DNA of 43,457 bases from Rikenellaceae bacterium (GCA_022777205.1 JALFGP010000071.1:1-43457); one strand, 5' to 3'. Counted from the stretch's first letter, positions 10,557 through 21,128 are shown. Notes: generated by a model not told the origin, from the sequence alone. Translations and numbers: made by a program.

Positions 10557-13500
10557 ATGGGTGAATTGTTAATAAGTCGAAGAGCAACGGAAAAACTATC
10601 CGAAAAATTGGCTGAAGAAAGGAAGGTCTATTGTTCCGGACTGCATTTGTCTGCAAGGTGGTTTGTGGCAGCAAATTCCAGGGTGGAAGGTATCAATTTC
10701 ATTATTCTTCCCGATAGGGAGTCTGCGGAATACTGTGCAGCGGACCTCTATTCCCTTGTGGATGGAGATACGGTATTCTTTCTCCCCGACTCTGGCCGCC
10801 GTATGGAAAGAAGCAGTTACAAGTTTTCTCTCAGTGTGCAGAGGACTTCCGCAATAGGCAAATTGATGGATTATGACGGGAAGTCCAGGCTTTTCTTTGT
10901 GACCTATCCCCTCGCCCTGACGGAAGGTGCTGTAGCGAAGTCTTTTGCAACGGACAGCAATCTGCTTAGGCTCAGGTGTGGCGACAGTATTGACCGTGAT
11001 GAACTTCTCAACCGTCTGGGAGAAATGGGATTCGTGAGGACTGATTTTGTGGGGGAACCGGGACAGTTTGCCGTAAGAGGCTCTGTAATAGACATATTCT
11101 CCTATTCCGACAATAATCCCTACCGATTCACCTTTTTCGGTGATGAGATTGACGGCATAAGTGTATTTGACTGCGGCACCCAATTGTCGAAGGAAAAGCG
11201 GGAGGATGTGGAAATATATCCGGACCTCTCGGCTATGGAGGATGCGTCGGTGCCGGTGCTGTGTCTTCTGCCTCCGGAAAAGACCACCTTGTGGATGGAC
11301 TCTGCCGAACTGTATTCAAAAGAGGAGTTCTATTCCCTCACTGACGACTTCCGAAAAGTATTTCTGCAAGTACCCACCGGCGAGCAGGGGGTGGAACCTG
11401 TGAAATTCAACATAACTCCCCAGCCTGTCTTCAACAAGAATTTCGAACTTCTGTCAGCGGATATAAGGGAAAAGTCCGACAACGGTTACCGCATATTAGT
11501 CTTTGGTGAGAAAAAATCCCAATTGGAGAGGCTTCAGAGCATACTTTTGCAGAATGAGTGCCATTTGCCGGAATTCATCGAAGGAAAGAATATCCACAAC
11601 GGTTTCATTGATAATGACGATAAAATATGCTGCTACACCGATCACGAAATCTTCGACCGCTTCCACAGGGTAAGTCTGCGGCGTACGGTTGAACGCAGTG
11701 AACAGTTGACCATCAATGACCTGACCTCATTCACGGTGGGGGACTACATAGTCCATATTGACTACGGAGTGGGAATTTTCGGAGGGCTGGTGCGCATAAG
11801 GGACGACAAGAACCGTATGCACGAGGTGGTGAAAATCATCTACAAGGACAACGATACTGTCTATGTTTCAGTACATTCCCTGCACAAGATTTCGCGCTTC
11901 AAGTCCAAGGATGGTGAACCGCCGAAAATCTACAAATTGGGGTCGAAGACCTGGCAGAACCTCAAGGCAAATGCAAAATCCAAGGTCAAGGACATAGCGA
12001 AAGACCTGATTCAGCTATATGCAAAACGCAGGGCTTCAAAGGGTTTCGCATTTTCCTCCGACAGTTTCCTGCAGACGGAACTGGAATCTTCATTCATATA
12101 CGAAGACACTCCGGATCAGGAAAAGGCCGTGCAGGCCGTCAAGAGAGATATGGAAGCGGAATGCCCTATGGATCGTCTGGTATGCGGAGATGTAGGCTTC
12201 GGAAAGACGGAAGTGGCCATAAGGGCTGCATTCAAGGCGGCTACGGACGGCAAACAGGTGGCTGTACTTGTACCTACAACTATTCTTGCCCTGCAACATT
12301 ACAAGACTTTCACTGCCCGTCTGAAGGATTTTCCATGCAATGTAGATTTTGTGAGCCGTCTGCGCAGTGCAAAGGAATTGGCTGAAATCAAGAAGAAACT
12401 CAAGAGCGGGGCCATAGACATTCTGATAGGTACTCACAAGATACTCGGTGCAGGTTTCGAATTCAGGGACCTTGGGCTGCTGATAATCGATGAGGAGCAG
12501 AAATTCGGTGTGGGCGCAAAGGAGAAATTGCGTCAGCTCAAGGAATCCGTGGACACTCTGACCCTTACTGCTACACCTATACCGAGGACTCTGCAATTTT
12601 CGCTTCTCGGAGCCCGTGACTTGTCCATAATATCCACACCTCCGCCTAACCGCATACCTGTCCAGACTGAGATTATGCTTTTCGACCCGGATGAAATTCG
12701 AAAAATCATAAACTACGAGCTCAACAGGGGAGGACAGATATTTTTCCTTCACAACAGGGTGGAGGAACTGCAGTCCATTTATGATATTCTGTACCGCCTC
12801 GTGCCCGATATGAAAATCTGCATAGCCCACGGACAGATGGAATCCAAGCAACTGGAAGACAAAATTCTGGATTTTATGTCCGGAGACTACGACCTTCTTC
12901 TTTGTACCACCATCATAGAGAACGGACTGGATATCCCGAATGCCAATACCATCATTATCAACCAGGCTCAGAACATAGGCCTTAGCGATTTGCATCAGCT
13001 GAGGGGCAGGGTAGGGCGTTCGAACCGCAGAGCATTCTGCTACCTAATCGTGCCACCTCTCGTGTCCATAACAGAGGATGCAAGAAGGCGTCTGAAGGCC
13101 ATAGAAGCCTTTTCCGACCTGGGCAGCGGATTCAACATAGCTATGCAGGACCTGGACATCAGGGGTGCCGGAAACCTTCTGGGAGCCGAACAGAGCGGAT
13201 TCATCACCGATATGGGTTTTGAAACCTATCAGAAAATACTGTCGGAGGCAATGGAAGAATTGGGAGTGGAGACAGGACTCACTTCCGGAAATATCAAAGG
13301 CTCTTATGTTTCTGATTGCACCATCGAGACTGACCAGTTGGCTCTAATTCCGGATTCCTATATAAGTCTTTCAGCGGAAAAGATACGCATCTACAAAGAA
13401 TTGGACTCTCTTGGTTCAGACTCTGAAATCGAGACTGTCAAATCCCGTCTTGAAGACCGTTTCGGACCAATACCTGAGGAACTTGCGGCTTTGCTTATGA

Positions 13501-13757
13501 TTGTGAGAATAAGACACAGGGGAGAGAAACTCGGATTTGAGAAAATCATTATCAAAAACGGAATAATGATACTTTTCTTTATAAACAATCCTATGTCCCA
13601 ATATTATAAATCCCCTGTATTTCAATCTGTTATAGAAAGTCTTAACAAAAATCACGATTTTGAACTCAAGCAGAATGACAACCGTCTCAGGCTTGTGAAC
13701 AGAAAGGTTGAAAGCCTGGACAAGGCCTATGCCCTCCTGGGGAAATTGGGAAAATGA
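10557..13757 (+). CDS. mfd: Transcription-repair coupling factor Mfd
   Basis: 1066 aa; RNAP-interaction region (GDYIVHIDYGVGIFGGLVRI), helicase motifs MDRLVCGDVGFGKTEVAIRAAFKA, IIDEEQKFGVGAKEKLRQL, TATPIPRTLQFSLLGARDLSII, LRGRVGRSNRRAFCYL. Confidence 0.97.
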   Translation: MGELLISRRATEKLSEKLAEERKVYCSGLHLSARWFVAANSRVEGINFIILPDRESAEYCAADLYSLVDGDTVFFLPDSGRRMERSSYKFSLSVQRTSAIGKLMDYDGKSRLFFVTYPLALTEGAVAKSFATDSNLLRLRCGDSIDRDELLNRLGEMGFVRTDFVGEPGQFAVRGSVIDIFSYSDNNPYRFTFFGDEIDGISVFDCGTQLSKEKREDVEIYPDLSAMEDASVPVLCLLPPEKTTLWMDSAELYSKEEFYSLTDDFRKVFLQVPTGEQGVEPVKFNITPQPVFNKNFELLSADIREKSDNGYRILVFGEKKSQLERLQSILLQNECHLPEFIEGKNIHNGFIDNDDKICCYTDHEIFDRFHRVSLRRTVERSEQLTINDLTSFTVGDYIVHIDYGVGIFGGLVRIRDDKNRMHEVVKIIYKDNDTVYVSVHSLHKISRFKSKDGEPPKIYKLGSKTWQNLKANAKSKVKDIAKDLIQLYAKRRASKGFAFSSDSFLQTELESSFIYEDTPDQEKAVQAVKRDMEAECPMDRLVCGDVGFGKTEVAIRAAFKAATDGKQVAVLVPTTILALQHYKTFTARLKDFPCNVDFVSRLRSAKELAEIKKKLKSGAIDILIGTHKILGAGFEFRDLGLLIIDEEQKFGVGAKEKLRQLKESVDTLTLTATPIPRTLQFSLLGARDLSIISTPPPNRIPVQTEIMLFDPDEIRKIINYELNRGGQIFFLHNRVEELQSIYDILYRLVPDMKICIAHGQMESKQLEDKILDFMSGDYDLLLCTTIIENGLDIPNANTIIINQAQNIGLSDLHQLRGRVGRSNRRAFCYLIVPPLVSITEDARRRLKAIEAFSDLGSGFNIAMQDLDIRGAGNLLGAEQSGFITDMGFETYQKILSEAMEELGVETGLTSGNIKGSYVSDCTIETDQLALIPDSYISLSAEKIRIYKELDSLGSDSEIETVKSRLEDRFGPIPEELAALLMIVRIRHRGEKLGFEKIIIKNGIMILFFINNPMSQYYKSPVFQSVIESLNKNHDFELKQNDNRLRLVNRKVESLDKAYALLGKLGK

Positions 13758-13800
13758 TGAATTATTTGTAATTTTACGCCCCGTATGCAAAAACGCTAAT

Positions 13801-14526
13801 ATGGCAAATCTATTGGTCGATGTGGGTTATACCGCTCTGAAAGCGGCTTGGGTTGACGGAATCACCCTTGGCAAGACTTTCAGATACCAGGGAGAAAGGA
13901 CTTATGATTTCATAGCAGGTCTGGTCAAAAGGAACAGACCGGAAATAATGGTAATATGCAGTGTTTCCGAAATCACTGAACAGAACATTGCAAGACTCCG
14001 CAAACTTTGCGACCGTCTGCTTCTCATAGATCCGGTCCACACGGAGATTTTATCCGAATTGTCGCTTCCTTCAGAGTGTCTGACTCCGGACCGTGCCTCC
14101 TCCGCAGTTGCCTGCCGTCACCTTTTCAAGGGACGCGGTTGCACGATTTTCGATTTCGGAACTATGATGACCGTGGACTTTCTCGACAAGGAAGGCAATT
14201 ATGATGGTGGAAATATTTCCCTGGGCTGCAGAACCCGTTTCAAGTCGGTTAACCGTTATTCCAAGACTCTTCCTCTACTTGATACTCCTGATGTTTTTCA
14301 GGATATGGGAGACAGTATCCCATCCTCCATTTCCTCCGGCGTTGTGTTGGGCATGGAGTATGAAATCAAGGGCTATATCGAGAGATATCCCGAAAATATG
14401 GTGATTTTTACGGGTGGAGATGCGAATTATTTCGCAAAAAGAATGAAAAACTCTATCTTTGTAGTTTGCAACCTTGTGCTTATGGGGTTGTCGTTAATAG
14501 CAGTCAGATATGATGATAGACAATAG
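13801..14526 (+). CDS. coaX: Type III pantothenate kinase (CoaX), divergent
   Basis: ATG at 13801: MANLLVDVGYTALKAAWVDG...FDFGTMMTVDFLDKEGNYDGGNISLGCRTRFKSV...VIFTGGDANYFAKRMKNSIFVVCNLVLMGL; CoaX architecture with an altered first motif. Confidence 0.85.
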   Translation: MANLLVDVGYTALKAAWVDGITLGKTFRYQGERTYDFIAGLVKRNRPEIMVICSVSEITEQNIARLRKLCDRLLLIDPVHTEILSELSLPSECLTPDRASSAVACRHLFKGRGCTIFDFGTMMTVDFLDKEGNYDGGNISLGCRTRFKSVNRYSKTLPLLDTPDVFQDMGDSIPSSISSGVVLGMEYEIKGYIERYPENMVIFTGGDANYFAKRMKNSIFVVCNLVLMGLSLIAVRYDDRQ

Positions 14527-15892
14527 AAACGGTATCGTAAGAAAACTTCTCACGGCCATTTCCGCTCTTTTCGTGTGCTTGGCACTCTTTGCTCAGACGG
14601 AGACGACCGGAAGTTACGGTGCATATTCCCCATATTCTATATACGGTCTCGGAGGTATAGCCAAAGAGGGCACTGCACATACTCAGACTATGGGAGGAGT
14701 AGGCATTGCTTCCCGTAACAACCGTTTTATCAACACCACCAATCCTGCTGCCATTCCTGCAAGGGACACCTTGGCCTTTATGTGTGACTTGGGAATGTAT
14801 GAAAACAATGTAATCTATGCCCAGGGCAGCGGAATGGATGCGAAAAACACTTTCAATGTCAACAATATAGTCTTTTCCTTCCCGATTTGGAGGTCTTCCG
14901 CGTTTATGGTCGGACTTGCGCCGTTCAGTGATGTGGGATATAGTTTCAGCCGCAAGGAAACCGATGAGGAAATCATTGCCCACACAGGCAACATCACCTA
15001 CGATTCTTACGGGGACGGAAGCCTCTATCAATTGTATGTCGGTGCAGGAGCTACTTTCTGGAAAAGATTTTCCGTGGGGGCACAGTTCATCTATTATTTC
15101 GGAAATATAGACAGGATTTCCAACGAGACTTTCTCCAATTCAAGTTATAGGTCAATAAATTACGGAAGCCGGATGAATATCAGTGCCTACACCGGCAAAT
15201 TCGGAGTGCAGTATGAACAGAAACTGGCTTCAAAGGTTTCAATGATAGTTGGAGCAACTTACAGACTCGGTACGGATATGAGGGGTTATTCCAATCACTT
15301 TGCCTATGCAAGCCAGTCCAGTATAGTTGACACCCTGAAAACAATGACCTGGACAGATACCCTGGCCACTATGGACAAGCTTAACCGTCCGAGGATAGCA
15401 GACGAGATAGGAGTGGGTATCTCTTTCAAGGGAGACGACAGATGGGCCGTGGAATTCAACTATCTCCGTTCCGATTGGAGAAATTCCAATTTTGAGAAAA
15501 ACAGAGGCTTTTCCGCTTCATCAGACGGGACCATTTTCACTTCATCAGTATCCCAGTCCTTCCGTGCAGGTTTTGAAATCGTGCCCGGCAGAAACGACAT
15601 AAGATATTATTTCCGGCGTTGTACCTACAGGGGAGGAATATATTATGAGCAGGATTATATGAGGATGAACGGGGCAAGGGTGGATTCCTATGGTCTGACT
15701 TTTGGTATGACATTGCCTGTCTTCAGATGGTACAACGGCATTACGGTCGGGATGGACATAGGACGCAGAGGTAACAACAAATTGGTGACGGCTGGGGAAA
15801 GGAGTGCCAGATTGACCTCGGAAACCTATTTCAAAATCTGCATAGGTTTCAATATCCACGATATATGGTTCCAGAAACCTCGTTACAACTAA
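14510..15892 (+). CDS. Predicted outer-membrane beta-barrel protein
   Basis: 460 aa; signal peptide (KLLTAISALFVCLALFAQ), SPYSIYGLGGIAKEGTAHTQTMGGVGIA, repeated amphipathic/aromatic strands; overlaps coaX by 17 nt. Confidence 0.75.
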   Translation: MMIDNRNGIVRKLLTAISALFVCLALFAQTETTGSYGAYSPYSIYGLGGIAKEGTAHTQTMGGVGIASRNNRFINTTNPAAIPARDTLAFMCDLGMYENNVIYAQGSGMDAKNTFNVNNIVFSFPIWRSSAFMVGLAPFSDVGYSFSRKETDEEIIAHTGNITYDSYGDGSLYQLYVGAGATFWKRFSVGAQFIYYFGNIDRISNETFSNSSYRSINYGSRMNISAYTGKFGVQYEQKLASKVSMIVGATYRLGTDMRGYSNHFAYASQSSIVDTLKTMTWTDTLATMDKLNRPRIADEIGVGISFKGDDRWAVEFNYLRSDWRNSNFEKNRGFSASSDGTIFTSSVSQSFRAGFEIVPGRNDIRYYFRRCTYRGGIYYEQDYMRMNGARVDSYGLTFGMTLPVFRWYNGITVGMDIGRRGNNKLVTAGERSARLTSETYFKICIGFNIHDIWFQKPRYN

Positions 15893-15931
15893 GCCATTGT
15901 CATAATCTGAAATAAATTAAAAATTATAGAT

Positions 15932-17257
15932 ATGAAAAAAGTATTGCTCATTCTTTTGGCAGTCCTGATCGGAGGGTCGGGAGCCACTTTGTCGGCTCAG
16001 GGTAAATATGGTGCCGACAGTGCAAACTGCATAAAGTATCTTTCCTATTACAAGGAGTACTACAAGCAGAAGAATTATGATGACGCACTTCCGAATTGGC
16101 GTAAGGCATACAGCATTTGCCCTCCTACCGCAAATCAGAATATGCTCATCGACGGAACAACACTTATCCGTCGTCTGATTTCCAAGAATGCGAAGAATGC
16201 CATTTATAAGGAGGCTCTTGTGGACTCTCTGCTCAAAATTCACGACCTTAGGGCTGAGTATTATCCTAAATATGCTGTCACTGCCCTGAACAACAAGGGT
16301 TTGGACCTCGTAAATTATGTGAAGGACGATGATAAGGCTCTCTTTGAAGGCATTTCCGACATTGTCGGCAGGAACGGTCTGCAAACCAAGCCAAGCCTTT
16401 ATATTTTCCAACTCCAGTCTGCGGTTGAACTCTACAAGGCTGGAACTATGGACGAAGAAAAGATAATCGATGTCTATGAGAAAGCCATTTCCAACCTTGA
16501 GAATACCCCTTGCAAGACAGACAAGGATAAGGAAGACCTTGCAAATGTGACTGAAACCGTGGAAAATATCTTCATTCAGAGCAAGGTTGCTTCAGTGGAG
16601 TCTCTCGTTGCCTTGTTTACTCCGAGACTTGAGGCTGCAATGGACGACCTGGCACTTTCCAAGACCATTGTGAATATGCTCAGCAAGACTGAAGGCGGAG
16701 TGGATACAGATCTCTTCCTCCAGGCGGTAAACAATATGCACAGGCTTGAGCCTTCCTACCAGTCAGCATATTTCCTCTTCAAACTCTATTCTTCAAAGGG
16801 TAATGTGGATGAGGCTGTGAAATATATGGGGGATGCCATCGAATATCCTGAATCCGATGACAAGGTGGATGCTTCATATTATTATGAACTTGCAACCTAC
16901 TGCTACAAAAACGGACTCTCTTCAAAAGCTTTTGCATCAGCGAAGAAAGCGGCAGAAATGGATGAAACTCTTGCTGGAAAATCCTATATGCTCATCGGAA
17001 CCATCTGGGGTTCACAGGTTTGCAAGGGTAATGAAATCGAATCCAGGGCACCATACTGGGTTGCTGTGGATTATATGGTTAAGGCAAAGAATGCAGATGC
17101 TTCACTTGCGGAGGAGGCTAACAGTATGATTGCACAGTATGCAAAATACTATCCTCAGAAGTCTGAAGCTTTTATGTACAATGTGCTTGACGGACAGTCC
17201 TATACGGTAAATTGCGGAGGTATGACTGCCGTGACCACCGTAAGAACCCAGAACTGA
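15932..17257 (+). CDS. Secreted tetratricopeptide-repeat-like protein
   Basis: 441 aa; signal peptide (MKKVLLILLAVLIGGSGATLSAQ), helical repeats such as YYKEYYKQKNYDDALPNWRKAYSICP and ELATYCYKNGLSSKAFASAKKAAEMDETLAGK. Confidence 0.75.
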   Translation: MKKVLLILLAVLIGGSGATLSAQGKYGADSANCIKYLSYYKEYYKQKNYDDALPNWRKAYSICPPTANQNMLIDGTTLIRRLISKNAKNAIYKEALVDSLLKIHDLRAEYYPKYAVTALNNKGLDLVNYVKDDDKALFEGISDIVGRNGLQTKPSLYIFQLQSAVELYKAGTMDEEKIIDVYEKAISNLENTPCKTDKDKEDLANVTETVENIFIQSKVASVESLVALFTPRLEAAMDDLALSKTIVNMLSKTEGGVDTDLFLQAVNNMHRLEPSYQSAYFLFKLYSSKGNVDEAVKYMGDAIEYPESDDKVDASYYYELATYCYKNGLSSKAFASAKKAAEMDETLAGKSYMLIGTIWGSQVCKGNEIESRAPYWVAVDYMVKAKNADASLAEEANSMIAQYAKYYPQKSEAFMYNVLDGQSYTVNCGGMTAVTTVRTQN

Positions 17258-17258
17258 T

Positions 17259-17885
17259 TTGAAAAGGATTCTGAACATAATCAAGAGAATGGCAACCGCT
17301 GCGGCGGTTGCTTTCGTCGTTTATTCCTGCGGGGGAAATCTCAAGCAGGAGGATGCGAAGGATATAAGCAATCTGCCTGTCCAGACTGCTGACGACCTTG
17401 TTAGTGTTCAGACTGAGAACGGACAGATTCAGAACCGGATGGAGGCTCCGAGGATGGAAAGGTATGAAAATGACAGCCTTTCAGTCCAGCTTTTTCCCGG
17501 TGGGGTATCCGTTTACGGTTATGTAGAAGGGGGCTTGCTTGAGACTTCCATCACTGCCGACAATGCAAGACACGAAAAATATAAGGACGGCAGGGAGACC
17601 TGGTCTGCATTCGGCAATGTTGTGGTGAAAAACCTCATAAAGAAGGAAGTGATGCTCACCGACACTCTGTATTGGGACCGTCAGAATGAAAAAATCTACA
17701 CTGACTGCTATGTGAGGATATATTCTCCGGACGGATTTATGCAGGGTTACGGTATGGAATCTGACCAGAGAGCCAGGGATTACAAACTTTTCAATCCTGT
17801 AAACAGTTATGGAGTTGTGGTGCAGGACAGTACTGCGGTGAACATAGATTCTGTCAATTTCATAGGCCCTTTCAGGCGCAAATAG
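17259..17885 (+). CDS. lptC: LPS export periplasmic lipoprotein LptC-like (TTG start)
   Basis: 208 aa; lipobox VVYSCGG; RMEAPRMERYENDSLSVQLFPGGVSVYGYVEGGLLETSITADNARHEK...VMLTDTLYWDRQNEKIYTD. The start codon is TTG; the next ATG would remove the basic n-region. Confidence 0.8.
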   Translation: MKRILNIIKRMATAAAVAFVVYSCGGNLKQEDAKDISNLPVQTADDLVSVQTENGQIQNRMEAPRMERYENDSLSVQLFPGGVSVYGYVEGGLLETSITADNARHEKYKDGRETWSAFGNVVVKNLIKKEVMLTDTLYWDRQNEKIYTDCYVRIYSPDGFMQGYGMESDQRARDYKLFNPVNSYGVVVQDSTAVNIDSVNFIGPFRRK

Positions 17886-18015
17886 CAATTCCTTTCAGAC
17901 ATAAATAGCAATTAGAGAGGAAAAGTTAGTGCTTTTTGAGGAAAAATTACTACCTTCGCACCCCATATCCCAACGAGGGAACAAACGGATAATAACTAAA
18001 ATTAAGATAACAATT

Positions 18016-19821
18016 ATGGCAGTTCTCGAAACTATTCGCGTGAAGTTCGGTGTGCTTATTACAGTGCTCATTGCAGTGGCGCTGCTTTCGTTCATCATCG
18101 ACCCGACCACGCTTCAGAACGTGGCTTCATCTATGTCGTCAAAATACGATGTGGGTGAAATTGACGGTAAATCAATCTCTTACACAGATTACCAGAAAGA
18201 TGTGGAAAAGACCAAGGACGTTATGGAACTCCTCGGTTTCCAGGCAAATTCAGAGCAGGCTCAGTCCTATGTCAGGGATGAGGCCTGGAAGGAACTTTTC
18301 GACAAGTATTATTTTATTCCGAATGCTGAGAGTGCAGGTATCTATGTAGGTGATCAGGAGGCTCTTGACCTCATTTCAGGCGACAATATCTCACCTGTAA
18401 TCGCACAGATGTTCTCTGACGAGAACGGTTTCAACCGTGAGGCTTTCCTCAATTTCGTCGATTATTGCCGTGCTGACCAGACCGGAAGATACAAGGAACT
18501 TCTCAACTATCTCTGCAATGCTGCGATTTCACAGCAGTACTATTCCAAGTATTTCTCCCTTTTCTCCGCATCCAATATCACCAACGAACTTGATTTGCGC
18601 AAGGAAATTGCCGACAACAACAATTCGGTGAATGCAGAGTTCGTGATGGTGCCTTTCGGTTTCGCAAAAGATACCACAGTGCAGGTCAGCGATGATGAAA
18701 TCAAGGCTTGGTACAAGTCTCACAAGAAAGTTGCGGCATATAAGGATTTGCTTACCCGCAAGGCCAGCCGTGACATCGAGTATGTGGTTTACGACATTCT
18801 TCCTTCTGCTGAGGATATTGCAGAGGCAAACAATGAGATCGCTTCATTGGTCGAGGATTTTGCCAATACAAGCAATGTGAAGTCCTTCCTGAGTGCCAAC
18901 TACTGCTCATTCGACGAAAAATACTACAAGGAGGGTGAGTTGAAGTCAATAGCTCCTGAAGTGGATGAGTTTGTTTTCAATAATGGCGGAAAGAACATTT
19001 CAGGCGTACTTGCCCACGGAACAGATTTCTATGTGGTACGCATTCTCGACACGAAGAAGGAGGAGGGCGTTGTGAAGAAGCAGGTTGCAGTGCTCAAGAA
19101 AGAGTCTGTGGCAGGCAAGGCTACCGTCAATGAGATTTACTCAAGGGCAAGGGATTTTGCAAATCAGGCAGGAAACAGCTACAAGGATTTCCGTGCAGCT
19201 GTGGACTCACAGTCAGTTTATGCCCACTCTGCAAACCTTCTGGAAGGTGCTTCAAGGATAGGTTCTCTTGAGAATGCCAAGGAAATCACCCGCTGGGCTT
19301 ACGAGGCAAAGAAGGGTGATGTTTCAGAAATCTTCGATATCAATAAGGACTACTTTGTTGTGGCAGTGCTCAAGGGTATCAACAAGGAAGGCTACAAGGA
19401 TGTCAGCGAAGTTTCCTCTACCATCAGGGAAATCCTTTATTCCCAGAAGATTGGAGATGTCAAGGCAGCCGAGGTGGCCGGAAAGATTGCCGGTTTGAGC
19501 GATATGTCTGCCATTGCAGAGGCTCTCGGAACCACTGTCAGCACTAAGGAAGGCATCACCTTCTCATCCCTCACTTCTCAGGGTCTGGATCCTGCATTCA
19601 TAGGTGCAGTCACTTCTGCTGAGGAAGGTGTGATTTCCGCTCCTGTCAAGGGCAGTTTCGGAATCTATGTGTTCAAGGTTACCGGCAAAGAGACCGGAGC
19701 GCACTACACTGAGGATGACGCTGCCAACAAGACAGCTCAGATGAACCAGTATCTTTCCCAGATGCTTATGGCATCTATGACTGACGGGGTTGTTACTGAC
19801 AACAGGGCAAGATTCTATTAG
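18016..19821 (+). CDS. Membrane-anchored peptidyl-prolyl cis-trans isomerase (SurA/PpiD-like)
   Basis: ORF opens at 17929; likely start MAVLETIRVKFGVLITVLIAVALLSFIIDP at 18016. SurA_N-like region (VGEIDGKSISYTDYQKDVEKTK) and a PPIase-like C-terminal part. Confidence 0.85.
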   Translation: MAVLETIRVKFGVLITVLIAVALLSFIIDPTTLQNVASSMSSKYDVGEIDGKSISYTDYQKDVEKTKDVMELLGFQANSEQAQSYVRDEAWKELFDKYYFIPNAESAGIYVGDQEALDLISGDNISPVIAQMFSDENGFNREAFLNFVDYCRADQTGRYKELLNYLCNAAISQQYYSKYFSLFSASNITNELDLRKEIADNNNSVNAEFVMVPFGFAKDTTVQVSDDEIKAWYKSHKKVAAYKDLLTRKASRDIEYVVYDILPSAEDIAEANNEIASLVEDFANTSNVKSFLSANYCSFDEKYYKEGELKSIAPEVDEFVFNNGGKNISGVLAHGTDFYVVRILDTKKEEGVVKKQVAVLKKESVAGKATVNEIYSRARDFANQAGNSYKDFRAAVDSQSVYAHSANLLEGASRIGSLENAKEITRWAYEAKKGDVSEIFDINKDYFVVAVLKGINKEGYKDVSEVSSTIREILYSQKIGDVKAAEVAGKIAGLSDMSAIAEALGTTVSTKEGITFSSLTSQGLDPAFIGAVTSAEEGVISAPVKGSFGIYVFKVTGKETGAHYTEDDAANKTAQMNQYLSQMLMASMTDGVVTDNRARFY

Positions 19822-19836
19822 GATTTGATATAATTA

Positions 19837-19878
19837 AATAATGGGGATGAACAATTGCTTGCTCATCCCCATTATTTT
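19837..19878. terminator. Strong bidirectional terminator between the PPIase gene and ychF
   Basis: Perfect 14-bp stem AATAATGGGGATGA (19837-19850) / TCATCCCCATTATT (19863-19876), followed by TT. Confidence 0.85.
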
Positions 19879-19919
19879 TATTGGCACGTTACCCCCTCCA
19901 TAAATGCGGGTGGCTATTA

Positions 19920-21020
19920 TCAGACGTTGAACAGGAAGTGCATAATGTCTCCGTCCTGCACGACGTACTCCTTGCCTTCCACTCCGAGTTTGCCCGCAGC
20001 ACGGCAGGCTGCCTCGGACTTTAGAGTAATGAAGTCGTTGTACTTTATCACCTCTGCCCTTATGAATCCTTTCTCGAAATCCGTGTGGATTACCCCGGCG
20101 GCCTTTGGAGCCTTATCTCCCACGTGAATGGTCCAGGCCCTCACCTCATCAGCTCCGGCGGTGAAGAATGTGCGCAGATTCAGCAGGGAATAGGCTGATT
20201 GTATGAGTCTTACACATCCGGATTCCTCCAGACCGAGTTCCTCGAGAAACATCTGCCTCTCCTCGAAAGTCTCCATCTCGGCAATGTCCGATTCAATCTT
20301 GGCTGAAATCACAAGTATTTCGGCTTCCTCGTCCTTCACGGCCTCCCGTACCGCATCCACATATCTGTTTCCGTCCTTTGCAGAAGCCTCGTCCACATTG
20401 CAGACATACATCACAGGCTTGTCCGTAAGCAGGAAAAGCTCTTTTCCAAGGGCGATGTCCTCCGGAGAATCCATTTTCACGCTGCGGCAGTTCTTCCCGC
20501 TCTCCAGAGCATCCTTGTAACGCAGGAGTATGTCCAGAAGCTTCTTCGCGTTCTTGTCGCCCACCTGTGCCTGCTTGCTGACTTTGGCAAGCCTGTTTTC
20601 CACCGTCTCCAAATCCTTGATCTGGAGTTCCAGGTCAATCACCTCCTTGTCCCTCACCGGGTCCACACTTCCGTCCACGTGAACTATGTTCGGGTCGTCA
20701 AAACATCTGAGAACGTGCAGGATGGCATCAGTCTCCCTGATATTTGCGAGAAACTGGTTGCCGAGTCCTTCTCCCTTGCTGGCACCTTTGACGAGTCCTG
20801 CGATGTCCACGATTTCAACTGTCGCGGGCACCAGAGACTTCGGATGACAGAGTTCATTCAGGGCATCCAGCCTCTTGTCAGGCACTATGGTGGAACCTAT
20901 ATTGGGATCTATTGTACAGAATGGAAAATTGGCGCTTTGGGCCTTGCCCGAACTGATGCAATTGAAAAGAGTGGATTTACCGACGTTCGGAAGCCCTACT
21001 ATACCGCATTTAAGTGACAT
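19920..21020 (-). CDS. ychF: Redox-regulated ATPase/GTPase YchF
   Basis: 366 aa; [42 protein letters not shown]...[17 protein letters not shown]...[41 protein letters not shown]. Confidence 0.97.
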   Translation of the reverse strand: MSLKCGIVGLPNVGKSTLFNCISSGKAQSANFPFCTIDPNIGSTIVPDKRLDALNELCHPKSLVPATVEIVDIAGLVKGASKGEGLGNQFLANIRETDAILHVLRCFDDPNIVHVDGSVDPVRDKEVIDLELQIKDLETVENRLAKVSKQAQVGDKNAKKLLDILLRYKDALESGKNCRSVKMDSPEDIALGKELFLLTDKPVMYVCNVDEASAKDGNRYVDAVREAVKDEEAEILVISAKIESDIAEMETFEERQMFLEELGLEESGCVRLIQSAYSLLNLRTFFTAGADEVRAWTIHVGDKAPKAAGVIHTDFEKGFIRAEVIKYNDFITLKSEAACRAAGKLGVEGKEYVVQDGDIMHFLFNV

Positions 21021-21046
21021 TTTTTCTTTTTTTTACAATTGGAACG

Positions 21047-21054
21047 CAAAAATA
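21047..21054 (-). promoter_or_regulatory. Putative -7 element (TATTTTTG) for ychF
   Basis: Minus strand TATTTTTGCG matches TAnnTTTG about 27 bp upstream of ychF. Confidence 0.4.
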
Positions 21055-21128
21055 GCAAATGTTTTTCTTTTTTCATCAATGAATCAGGGGGATAATGCCG
21101 ATATTGCGGGGTTGAAAAAATACGGATT

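Noticed and set aside
10596-11183. 195-aa ORF antisense to the mfd N-terminus
   Set aside because: Shadow ORF over a conserved gene.
12090-12995. 301-aa ORF antisense to mfd
   Set aside because: It lies fully inside the helicase region of an intact mfd and shows no recognisable domain or own promoter; typical shadow ORF.
14504-15031. 175-aa ORF antisense to the outer-membrane protein gene
   Set aside because: Plus-strand ORF has a signal peptide and consistent barrel pattern; the minus frame has no recognisable features.
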